In this document: one piece after another, positions 1 through 6,022 of the stretch
How the letters are laid out: every line of letters starts with the position of its first letter
Numbering within the stretch: the first letter of the stretch is position 1
NCBI GenBank assembly: GCA_964491375.1
Contig: CAZBGL010000168.1
Coordinates: 1 to 10,819, forward strand
Reading direction: 5' to 3'
Source: CAZBGL01 sp964491375
GTDB lineage: Bacteria; Desulfobacterota; Deferrisomatia; Deferrisomatales; Deferrisomataceae
DNA length: 10,819 nucleotides
The notes under the pieces: generated by a model
What the model saw: only the letters and a program-made list of their open reading frames with translations
Databases searched by the model: none
Told to the model about the DNA's origin: nothing
Position numbers and translations under genes: made by a program

Positions 1-1
1 C

Positions 2-352
2 GGCCCCACGGCCAACAACCACAACGCCTTCACCCTGGGAACGCCCACCACCGAGATCTACGTGATGCACGGCGAGACCGCGGCCGCGGCCACCTTCGCC
101 CGGCGCCTGGTCAAGGAACGCGACGCGGGCCGTCCCATCCAGCCCGTGATCGACAAGATGAACGCCCTGGTCCAGGACTACTATGACAAGTCCCGGCCCA
201 TTTACTGCGCCAAGATGGGCTTCGTGGACGAGGTGGTGGCCTTCCCGGAGATCCGCCGCTACATGGTGGCGTTCGCGGGCAGCGCCTACCAGAACCCGAG
301 GTCCATCTGCGCCCACCACCAGATGATCCTCCCGCGGATCATCAAGGGCTGA
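2..352 (+). CDS. gcdA: Glutaconyl-CoA decarboxylase alpha-type carboxyltransferase subunit, C-terminal part
   Basis: The reading frame is open from the first bases and ends at TGA 350-352, giving the last 116 residues of a protein whose start lies outside the window. The tail contains EIYVMHGETAAAATFARRL, then KMNALVQDYYDKSRPIYCAK, a GFVDEVV turn, and the ending AYQNPRSICAHHQMILPR. This pattern is typical of the C-terminus of the glutaconyl-CoA decarboxylase alpha subunit (carboxyltransferase, crotonase-like fold). In that family the subunit moves the carboxyl group of glutaconyl-CoA to biotin on a carrier subunit, and a membrane beta subunit couples the decarboxylation to sodium export. It acts in anaerobic glutamate, aromatic or dicarboxylate degradation. 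A related acyl-CoA carboxylase beta subunit is the main alternative, because the N-terminal half and the partner subunits cannot be seen. The following hairpin indicates that this is the last gene of its transcript. Confidence 0.85.
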   Translation, partial: GPTANNHNAFTLGTPTTEIYVMHGETAAAATFARRLVKERDAGRPIQPVIDKMNALVQDYYDKSRPIYCAKMGFVDEVVAFPEIRRYMVAFAGSAYQNPRSICAHHQMILPRIIKG

Positions 353-381
353 GGCGCGTCCGCAGGCGCCGAGAAACGAGC

Positions 382-406
382 CGGGGCGGCCCTTGGGGCC
401 GCCCCG
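382..406 (+). terminator. Rho-independent-type terminator after gcdA
   Basis: A perfect 10-bp inverted repeat (GGGGCGGCCC at 383-392, GGGCCGCCCC at 396-405) encloses a 3-nt loop, and a further C-G pair at 382/406 extends it to 11 bp. It starts 30 bp after the gcdA stop. The following T tract is short (TTT, 407-409), so the signal is a very stable hairpin with a weak U tail, as is common in GC-rich genomes. The hairpin is seen directly; its activity is inferred. Confidence 0.7.
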
Positions 407-438
407 TTTGCGCCCGGGCCGTCCCCCTTCTGGACTTG

Positions 439-465
439 TCAAGGATTCTCACAAACGGCCGAAGA
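439..465 (+). promoter_or_regulatory. Candidate sigma-28 (FliA) promoter for the HD-GYP gene
   Basis: TCAAG at 439-443 is followed after 14 nt by GCCGAAGA at 458-465. The FliA consensus is TAAAGTTT-N11-GCCGATAA, which is the same spacing. The -10-like element matches 6 of 8 positions including the diagnostic GCCGA, and TCAAG is a known variant of the -35 element. Transcription would start near 472, giving a leader of about 35 nt before the ATG at 506. The site lies in a locally less GC-rich stretch, after the terminator and before the gene. No convincing sigma-70 -35/-10 pair was found here. The assignment comes from motif reading by eye only. Confidence 0.45.
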
Positions 466-505
466 GGAATATCACGGGCTCGGGGCTCCATCTGCCGGGG
501 GGTCC

Positions 506-1849
506 ATGATCAAGAAGATCGCTGTCGAGCACCTGGAACCCGGCATGTTCGTGGTGGACATGAACGTGCCGTGGTTCCGCCATCCCTTCCTCCGCGGCCG
601 GCGTCACATCCGCAACGCGAAGGACATCGACCGGATCCGCCGTTCCGGGATCACCCACGTGTACATCGACACGGAACGGGGCCGCGACAGCCCCCACGCC
701 GTGCCGGTGGAGGAAGCCCGCCGTGAGACCGAACAGGGGCTCCTTCAGGATGTCGCCTCTGCGGAACCCCGTGCCGCCGTTCCCCTCCCTCCGAAGCACC
801 GAGCCCAAGGACCGGGACCTGCCGAGAAGGAGGCGCCGGCTCCTCCACCCGACCCGTTTGAGAGGGAACTGATCCGGGCCCGTGAGATCTACGCGGAGGC
901 CCGGCGCACCGTGGAGGAGATCTTCGCGTCGGTCCGAGCGGGGGCCCGCATCGACACCCGCCGCGTCAAGGCGGTCGTCCAGGACATGATCGGTTCCATC
1001 TTTCGGAACCGGGAGGCGTTGCTCAGCCTGGCCCGCATCAAGGACTACGACGCCTACACGTATCAGCACAGCCTCAACGTGGCCACGCTCGCCCTCAACC
1101 TGGGGGTGTCGGTGGGAGTGCTCGAAGACGAACTGTTCCGCATGGGGGTAGGAGCCCTCCTCCACGACATCGGCAAGACCCGGATCCCTGACTCGATCGT
1201 TCGCAAGCCCGGCCGGCTCACCGAGGACGAGTTCCGCATCGTGCGACAGCACACCGTCCTGGGGGCCCAACTTCTCCTGGAGCACCGCGGGGTCCCCGAG
1301 GACTCTGTGAACGCGGCACTCAACCACCACGAACGGTTCGACGGCAGCGGTTACCCCCGGGGGCTCTCCGGGCACGGGATCGGGAAGTTCGGGCTCTTGT
1401 GCGCGGTGTGCGACGTGTACGACGCCATGACGACCCACCGGCCGTACCAGCGGGCCTTTTCGCCGGCGGCGGCCCTCCGGCGCCTCTACGAGTGGGCCGG
1501 CAGGTTCTTCCATCCCGTATATGTGCAGAAGTTCATCCAGTGCGTGGGGGTGTATCCCGCCGGCACCGTGGTGCGCCTGGACACCGGGGAGATGGGCGTG
1601 GTGGTCCGCCAGAACCGAGACGACCTGGTCCGGCCGTGGGTGCGGGTGGTGACCACCCCCCAAGGGCAACCCCTTCCGACGCCGATGGATGTGGACCTGC
1701 GGAAGGGCGATCCCAGGGGCGAAAAGGCGCACGCACGCTCGGTGACCTCGGTGGTGCCTCCGGGAAGGGTCCGGCTCGATGTGGACGCTGTGCTGGCGCT
1801 TCCGGCAAACCCGGAGCGCGACGCCCCCCGGGCGGTAACCGTCCACTGA
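506..1849 (+). CDS. HD-GYP domain cyclic-di-GMP phosphodiesterase with N-terminal DUF3391-like domain
   Basis: This 447-residue cytoplasmic protein should hydrolyse cyclic-di-GMP. Residues 1 to about 60 (MIKKIAVEHLEPGMFVVDMN onward) resemble the DUF3391 module often found in front of HD-GYP domains. A proline-rich linker follows at about 85-118. The catalytic domain spans about 165-345 and keeps the expected metal and signature residues: H188 in TYQHS, HDIGK at 220-224, H249, HHERFDGSGYP at 274-284 (the HHE and GYP signatures), and D303/D306 in CDVYDAM. The last 100 residues are a poorly conserved tail. The ATG at 506 is preceded only by a G-rich stretch (497-502), not a classical Shine-Dalgarno, but the family N-terminus starts exactly there. 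The gene is separated from gcdA by a terminator and may be driven by a sigma-28-like promoter, which would tie it to motility. No sensor or REC domain is present, so the input signal is unknown. Confidence 0.93.
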   Translation: MIKKIAVEHLEPGMFVVDMNVPWFRHPFLRGRRHIRNAKDIDRIRRSGITHVYIDTERGRDSPHAVPVEEARRETEQGLLQDVASAEPRAAVPLPPKHRAQGPGPAEKEAPAPPPDPFERELIRAREIYAEARRTVEEIFASVRAGARIDTRRVKAVVQDMIGSIFRNREALLSLARIKDYDAYTYQHSLNVATLALNLGVSVGVLEDELFRMGVGALLHDIGKTRIPDSIVRKPGRLTEDEFRIVRQHTVLGAQLLLEHRGVPEDSVNAALNHHERFDGSGYPRGLSGHGIGKFGLLCAVCDVYDAMTTHRPYQRAFSPAAALRRLYEWAGRFFHPVYVQKFIQCVGVYPAGTVVRLDTGEMGVVVRQNRDDLVRPWVRVVTTPQGQPLPTPMDVDLRKGDPRGEKAHARSVTSVVPPGRVRLDVDAVLALPANPERDAPRAVTVH

Positions 1850-1922
1850 GGGGAGGCCGGCTCCGCGCGTCCGGGTTCCCGTTCGCCTGCACCCCGGCTG
1901 GCGGAACGGCGACCACGGGCAC

Positions 1923-1951
1923 TGGAACCTCGGCGGGACGCGGGTTACGAT
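1923..1951 (+). promoter_or_regulatory. Weak promoter candidate before the 75-aa gene
   Basis: The 146-bp gap at 1850-1995 contains TGGAACC at 1923-1929 and TACGAT at 1946-1951, with about 17 bp between the hexamers. The -10-like part is plausible for sigma-70. The GGAACC is closer to an extracytoplasmic-function sigma -35 element than to TTGACA. Nothing else is recognisable in the gap, and no terminator hairpin follows the HD-GYP gene, so read-through from that gene is equally possible. Confidence 0.25.
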
Positions 1952-1995
1952 ACATCCGCTGTGTACCTTGTCGTCCAGATCCAGCGGAGGTCCCC

Positions 1996-2223
1996 ATGAG
2001 CGGCCACGGCCACCGCGTGACCGTGTTCCGGCCCTATCCCCTGGAGCCCGGCCAGAAGATCCGGATCGAGGGCGGCCCGCGCTCGGGCGACTGGGAGGTG
2101 ATCGCGGTCACCGACCGGACCATGCGCCTGCGCTGCCCGGTGTCCGGGAAAGAAGTGGAGTGGGACCGGTTCGTCTGTTTCGCGGAGGAACGCGCGGGCG
2201 AACCCTGGCCCCGGGAGGACTGA
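1996..2223 (+). CDS. Small protein of unknown function (75 aa)
   Basis: I do not recognise a named family. The ATG at 1996 follows a strong Shine-Dalgarno (AGCGGAGG, 1983-1990) at 5 nt. The 75-residue product is soluble, with no signal peptide or membrane segment. Its pattern of alternating short beta-type stretches (KIRIEGG, DWEVIAV, MRLRCPVSGKEVEWDRF) suggests a small all-beta barrel, such as an SH3-like or KOW-like fold. The single cysteines C47 and C61 do not form a zinc motif. The gene stops 1 bp before the apparent CTG start of the transporter, and its last codons supply that gene's Shine-Dalgarno, so the two are probably translationally coupled. A reading frame without stops extends far upstream, but only this ATG has a ribosome binding site. 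That it is a real gene is likely; its function is unknown. Confidence 0.75.
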   Translation: MSGHGHRVTVFRPYPLEPGQKIRIEGGPRSGDWEVIAVTDRTMRLRCPVSGKEVEWDRFVCFAEERAGEPWPRED

Positions 2224-2227
2224 CCTG
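2213..2227 (+). promoter_or_regulatory. Ribosome binding site and CTG start of the MFS transporter
   Basis: GGGAGGA at 2213-2219 sits 6 nt (GGAGG to CTG) before CTG at 2225-2227, inside the final codons of the 75-aa gene. The transporter frame is open from an in-frame TGA at 2099-2101. Between there and GTG 2288 I find no in-frame ATG, GTG or TTG, so CTG is the only start that fits both the binding site and the conserved protein N-terminus. Confidence 0.6.
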
Positions 2228-3469
2228 GACCGCCCCGCCCGCTCCTGGGCCCTGTACGACTGGGCCAACTCGGCCTTTGCCACCACCGTGATGGCCGGGT
2301 TCTTCCCCCTTTTCTTCAAACAGTACTGGAGCGCAGGGGTGGACACGGCCGTGAGCACGTTCCGGCTGGGGGTGGCCAATTCGGCCGCAAGCCTCGCCGT
2401 GGCCCTGTCGGCCCCGTTCCTGGGGGCCGTGGCCGACCGGTGCGGCAACCGGAGGCACTTCCTGGCCGGCTTTGCCGCCCTGGGCATCTTGGCCACCGGT
2501 GGGTTGACCGGGGTGCCGGCCGGAGCCTGGGGCCTTGCCGCCTCCCTGTACGCCCTGGCCGTGGTGGGGTTCTCGTCGGCCAACGTGTTCTACGATGCGC
2601 TGCTGCCGGTGGTGGCCCGGGGCCGGGAGGACCGGGTGTCCGCCCTGGGGTATGCCCTGGGCTACCTGGGAGGGGGGCTCTTGTTCGCCGCGAACGTGGC
2701 GATGGTGCTCAGACCCGAGCTGTTCGGGCTGGCCAGCTCGGCCCAGGCGGTCAAGGCGTCGTTCTTCACGGTCGCCCTGTGGTGGGCGCTGTTCGCGATC
2801 CCCCTGTTTCGGGACGTGGCCGAACCCCGCGTCCCCACGCCCCTGGCGCGGGCCGTGGCCGACGGCCTGGGGGAACTGAAGGAGACGTTCCGCCACGCCC
2901 GGAGGCTGAAGGCCCCCCTGCTGTTCCTGGCCGCGTACTGGCTCTACATCGATGGGGTCCACACGGTCATCCGCATGGCCGTGGACTACGGACTCTCCCT
3001 GGGCCTCGGAAGCCGCGCCCTGATCACGGCGCTCCTCGTGACCCAGTTCGTGGGGTTTCCCGCGGCCCTGGCGTTCGGGCGGCTCGGGGAGCGGGCCGGG
3101 AGCCGGGCCGGCATCTTCGCGGGTCTCGCGGTCTACGTGGGGGTCACGGTGGGCGGGTACTTCCTGGAGACCGAAGCCGGTTTCTTCGCCCTGGCGGTGG
3201 CCATCGGAACGGTGCAGGGCGGGGTGCAGGCCCTCAGCCGGGCCCTGTACAGCCGGCTGGTTCCGGCAGGCCACGAGGCGCAGTTTTTCGGGTTCTACAA
3301 CATGGTGGGCAAGTTCGCGGCCATCCTGGGACCGGCGCTCATGGGGGGGATCGGCCTGGCCACCGGCAACCCGCGGGCCGGGATCTTCGCGATCACCGCG
3401 CTCCTCGTGGCCGGGGGTTCCCTGCTCGCGCTGGTGGAGGAGAGAAAGCCCCCCCAACAGCTCCGTTAG
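2225..3469 (+). CDS. UMF1/ATG22-type major facilitator superfamily transporter, probable CTG start
   Basis: This is an inner-membrane transporter of 414 residues with about 12 hydrophobic segments. The N-terminus ARSWALYDWANSAFATT (residues 5-21) is the hallmark of the UMF1 family, related to yeast Atg22. Other family signatures are an MFS motif A-like loop, GAVADRCGNRR (67-77), the block ANVFYDALLPVVA with RVSALGYALGYLGGG (about 119-151), and FFGFYNMVGKFAAILGP near the C-terminus. The substrate is not known; bacterial members are usually annotated only as MFS permeases, while Atg22 relatives export amino acids. The conventional GTG at 2288 would delete the 21 most conserved residues, so I place the start at CTG 2225, which has an excellent Shine-Dalgarno. 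The stop TAG at 3467-3469 overlaps the stop of the convergent rhomboid gene. Confidence 0.88.
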   Translation: MDRPARSWALYDWANSAFATTVMAGFFPLFFKQYWSAGVDTAVSTFRLGVANSAASLAVALSAPFLGAVADRCGNRRHFLAGFAALGILATGGLTGVPAGAWGLAASLYALAVVGFSSANVFYDALLPVVARGREDRVSALGYALGYLGGGLLFAANVAMVLRPELFGLASSAQAVKASFFTVALWWALFAIPLFRDVAEPRVPTPLARAVADGLGELKETFRHARRLKAPLLFLAAYWLYIDGVHTVIRMAVDYGLSLGLGSRALITALLVTQFVGFPAALAFGRLGERAGSRAGIFAGLAVYVGVTVGGYFLETEAGFFALAVAIGTVQGGVQALSRALYSRLVPAGHEAQFFGFYNMVGKFAAILGPALMGGIGLATGNPRAGIFAITALLVAGGSLLALVEERKPPQQLR

Positions 3470-4299
3470 GCCCTCACCCGCCAGGCCACGGCCCCGGCCA
3501 CGGCCCAAAGGAGCACGGCCGCGGTGACCAGCGCGCAGGCGATGCCGATCGCGCGATGAAGCGGGGTCTCCCGCACCCGCTCGCGGAAGCCCAGGAGCCA
3601 GCCCAGCGCGAACCCCATACCCAGTCCGCCGGCATGGGCCCAGTTGTTGATCCCCGGGACGAGCAGTCCGAACAGGAAGATCCCCACGGTCCAGCCCCAC
3701 AACTGCCGGAACACCGCGCGTCCGTAGAAGCCCCCCCGGCTCAGGCCGTATTGGAGCCCCGCCCCCACCAATGCCAGAACGGATGCCGAAGCCCCGATGG
3801 TGAACGGCACGCCCGCCACCCACGACACCAGGAACCCCGCCGCCCCCCCCACGGTGTAAATGGTGAACATGCGCGCCGGCCCGTACTCCCGGGCCACGAA
3901 CGGCCCCAACTGGGCCAGGGCGGCCATGTTGAAAAACAGGTGAAGGAGCCCGCCGTGGAGGTACCCCGCGGCCACCAGGGACCACCATCGCCCCAGGTGC
4001 CCCAGGGGAAGGGAGCCGGTGGCCCCCAGGACAAAGAGGGCGCGGTCCGAGGGGCTCAGGAACGCAAACGGGTTCAGGGTTCGGCCCATTCCCCGCGGGT
4101 CCACCACCAGGGAAAGGCCGAACATCACCACGTTCACCGTAACGATGGCCCGGACCAGAAGGGCCGGATCCGGGTCCAGCCACGATGCGAACCGACGGCG
4201 CCACCTCTCGCCGGGACGCAGCAGACCGCACTGGGGGCAACGCTCGGCGTTCCAGCCCACCAAGCGGCGGCACCCCGGGCAGGGTACGGGGACAGCCAC
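3466..4299 (-). CDS. Rhomboid family intramembrane serine protease with N-terminal zinc ribbon
   Basis: This 277-residue membrane protein should cleave transmembrane substrates within the bilayer. An N-terminal treble-cysteine-type zinc ribbon (C7-x2-C10 and C21-x2-C24) precedes a hydrophobic rhomboid core. Family landmarks are HGGLLHLFFNM (H115, H120, N124, the oxyanion region), the catalytic serine S171 in IGASAS, and the catalytic histidine H222 in NNWAHAGGLGMG. The usual GxSG reads GASA here, so the glycine after the nucleophile is alanine. A final hydrophobic segment (about 250-272) gives a 6+1 layout. The start is GTG at 4299-4297, 12 bp after the NAPRT stop; the ribosome binding site is weak (GGGGCGG), consistent with coupled translation. 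It is the last gene of the operon, and its TAA is interleaved with the TAG of the opposing transporter gene. Proteolytic activity is likely but not certain because of the GASA variant. Confidence 0.9.
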   Translation of the reverse strand: MAVPVPCPGCRRLVGWNAERCPQCGLLRPGERWRRRFASWLDPDPALLVRAIVTVNVVMFGLSLVVDPRGMGRTLNPFAFLSPSDRALFVLGATGSLPLGHLGRWWSLVAAGYLHGGLLHLFFNMAALAQLGPFVAREYGPARMFTIYTVGGAAGFLVSWVAGVPFTIGASASVLALVGAGLQYGLSRGGFYGRAVFRQLWGWTVGIFLFGLLVPGINNWAHAGGLGMGFALGWLLGFRERVRETPLHRAIGIACALVTAAVLLWAVAGAVAWRVRA

Positions 4300-4311
4300 G
4301 TCCGCCCCGCT

Positions 4312-5481
4312 TCAGGGGGTGCCCTGGGGCAGCCGGGCCAGTTGGTCCAGCACCCGCTTGCGCACCGCGGCCGTGTCCTCGATCCCTCCCACGGGCCGGC
4401 CCTCTCTCACGAACTCCCGGGTGAGCATCTCCCACGGGGCCCCGCACGGACACGTGCCCTCGGGATGTTGGCCCCTGGGGAGGACCCGGGTGGCCGTGCA
4501 CGCGCGGCATCCGAACACGTCCTTCGCGCCGGAGCGTTTGCCCCGTTTGGCCCGGGGTTCGCCGTCCACCTCCACGATGTCCATGGAAAAGTCCACGGTG
4601 CGGGCCGCGCTGATGGAGGTGCCCACCCCGAACCCCTGCACCAGCGGCCGCAGGTCCCTCAGATCCTCCTCGGTCAGCCCCCCGGACACGAAGATCCCGA
4701 CGTCACGGAAACCCCGCAGGTCCAGTTCCCAGCGGACCTCTTCGATGATGCGCCGGAAGTTGCCCCGGCGGCTCGAGGGGGTGTCCAGGCGCACCGCGGC
4801 CAGGTCGTTCCCCAGGGCCTGGGCCACCCGCACGGCCTCGAACTTCTCGTCGTTGAACGTGTCGATCAGGCTCACGAGCTTGACGTCCGGCCCCACCGCC
4901 CGACGGAACGCCTGCGTGGCCTCCACGCAGTCGCCGATGATGAGCACGAGGGCGTGGGGCATGGTTCCCCTGGGCTCGATCCCGAGCTTTTCGGCCGCAG
5001 CCACCGTGGCCACGCCGTCGCACCCTCCGAGGTACGCGCTCCGCTCGATCATGGGCGCGATCGCCGGGTGCATCCGTCGGGCACCGAACGAAAGGAGCAG
5101 CCGGTCGCCCGCAGCCACCCGGCAGCGGGCGGCCTGCGTGGCGATGCCCGAGGCCTGGCACAGGAAACCCAGGATCGCGGTCTCGTAGACCCCGAACTCG
5201 GCGTAGTCGCCCTCGATCTCCAAGACCACGTCCCAGGGTCGAAAGAGCGTGCCCTCCGGCAGACCCCGGACGGTCACGGGGAGCCGACGCAGGATCTCCA
5301 GGGCCTCGTCGATCCCGGCGAGCACGGCCCAGTCCCATCCGCTCGGGAACCCCTTGGCCACGAACTCGGCCCGCACCCGCTTGCGGATGCCTTCGTTGCG
5401 AAGCACCCGCAGGGTGCGGGTGAAGTAGACGTCGGTGACTTTGCCCGAAAGAATGTCCTCGTTGGTCGCGGTCCAGAGCAT
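4312..5481 (-). CDS. Nicotinate phosphoribosyltransferase (short, archaeal-like type)
   Basis: This enzyme converts nicotinate and PRPP to nicotinate mononucleotide, the first step of the Preiss-Handler NAD salvage route. The 389-residue product matches the short NAPRTase form: TNEDILSGKVTDVYFTRT (6-23), SFGARRMHPA (131-140), GTMPHALVL with H176, LIDTFNDE (205-212), RLDT (231-234), FVSGGL (264-269) and the phosphate-binding GFGVGTSI (283-290). Near the C-terminus four cysteines (C325, C328, C344, C346) form a knuckle like that described for the Thermoplasma enzyme. The start is ATG 5481-5479, where the family N-terminus begins. AGGAG lies about 10 nt upstream, and the start is 4 bp after the nicotinamidase stop. 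The frame stays open for 32 codons further upstream, but that segment is the nicotinamidase gene in another frame. Pairing with a nicotinamidase gene makes nicotinate the likely substrate; pncB would be the usual symbol for the activity, but this is the distinct short type. Confidence 0.93.
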   Translation of the reverse strand: MLWTATNEDILSGKVTDVYFTRTLRVLRNEGIRKRVRAEFVAKGFPSGWDWAVLAGIDEALEILRRLPVTVRGLPEGTLFRPWDVVLEIEGDYAEFGVYETAILGFLCQASGIATQAARCRVAAGDRLLLSFGARRMHPAIAPMIERSAYLGGCDGVATVAAAEKLGIEPRGTMPHALVLIIGDCVEATQAFRRAVGPDVKLVSLIDTFNDEKFEAVRVAQALGNDLAAVRLDTPSSRRGNFRRIIEEVRWELDLRGFRDVGIFVSGGLTEEDLRDLRPLVQGFGVGTSISAARTVDFSMDIVEVDGEPRAKRGKRSGAKDVFGCRACTATRVLPRGQHPEGTCPCGAPWEMLTREFVREGRPVGGIEDTAAVRKRVLDQLARLPQGTP

Positions 5482-5485
5482 CGTG

Positions 5486-6022
5486 TCAAGTCTCCTCCCT
5501 GCGGACCCGCCGGGCCCCGAGCACGGTCTCCATCTGACGCAGCGCAAACGCGTGGTCCTGGGGGTCCAGTCCTGCAACCGCGTCTTCCACGACCTCGACG
5601 CGGTAGCCCCGCATGGCCGCGTCTGCCGCCGTGTACAGCACGCAGATGTTGGTCACGCATCCGGTCAGCCGTACCGTGTCCACGCCGCGCTCCCGCAGCA
5701 CCGAGTCCAGGCGGGAGTTGTAGAAGCCGGAATAGGTTGTCTTTTCCACCACCGGGTCGTCCGGCCCGGGCGCCAGGGCATCCACGACCCGCCCCCCCCA
5801 CGTGCCCTTCACGGCGTGGGCCGGCCAGCCCATGCGCTCGAACTCCCGGTCGTCCGGTTCGTGGGCGTCGCACACGTACACCACGGGCTCGCCCCGGAGG
5901 CGGGCGTCCGCCACCTCCTCGACGATCCGCGGCAGGACCCGTTCGGTGTCCGGCACCCGCAGGCTTCCCGCGGGTGCCACGAAGTCGTTGAGCATGTCGA
6001 TCACCAAGAGCGCCCTAGTCAT
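5486..6022 (-). CDS. pncA: Isochorismatase-fold cysteine hydrolase, probable nicotinamidase
   Basis: The 178-residue cytoplasmic protein probably deamidates nicotinamide to nicotinate, feeding the phosphoribosyltransferase encoded 4 bp downstream. The cysteine hydrolase triad is D9 (LLVIDMLNDF), K94 (VVEKTTYSGF) and C127 (GCVTNICVLYTA), with the V-T pair at 123-124 at the expected cis-peptide position. Candidate metal ligands are D52 and H54 (VCDAHEPDD) and H69 in WPAHAVKGTWG, the layout seen in nicotinamidases rather than isochorismatases or N-carbamoylsarcosine amidases. The ATG at 6022-6020 overlaps the end of pcm by 8 bp, with AGGAGG about 10 nt upstream. Membership of the family is secure. 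The nicotinamide specificity rests on the metal motif and on the neighbouring gene. Confidence 0.9.
   Translation of the reverse strand: MTRALLVIDMLNDFVAPAGSLRVPDTERVLPRIVEEVADARLRGEPVVYVCDAHEPDDREFERMGWPAHAVKGTWGGRVVDALAPGPDDPVVEKTTYSGFYNSRLDSVLRERGVDTVRLTGCVTNICVLYTAADAAMRGYRVEVVEDAVAGLDPQDHAFALRQMETVLGARRVRREET

Noticed and set aside
449..1846. Long minus-strand open frame opposite the HD-GYP gene
   Set aside because: It is the antisense shadow of a gene with clear family motifs. Its product is low-complexity Arg/Gly/His/Pro sequence without domains.
1399..1995. Upstream in-frame extension of the 75-aa gene to a GTG inside the HD-GYP gene
   Set aside because: The extension overlaps the HD-GYP catalytic region out of frame, is low-complexity, and has no ribosome binding site. 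ATG 1996 has a strong one.
3484..3507. Tandem 12-bp repeat (GGCCACGGCCCC, second copy ending in A)
   Set aside because: It encodes the Ala/Val-rich last membrane helix of the rhomboid protein. Two short copies in coding sequence need no further explanation.
2440..5991. Very long plus-strand open frame (about 1180 codons) and a roughly 800-codon minus-strand frame at 2108-4510
   Set aside because: GC-rich DNA has few stop codons. Both frames run through several well-supported genes on the other frame or strand and translate to Pro/Arg/Gly-rich sequence with no recognisable fold.
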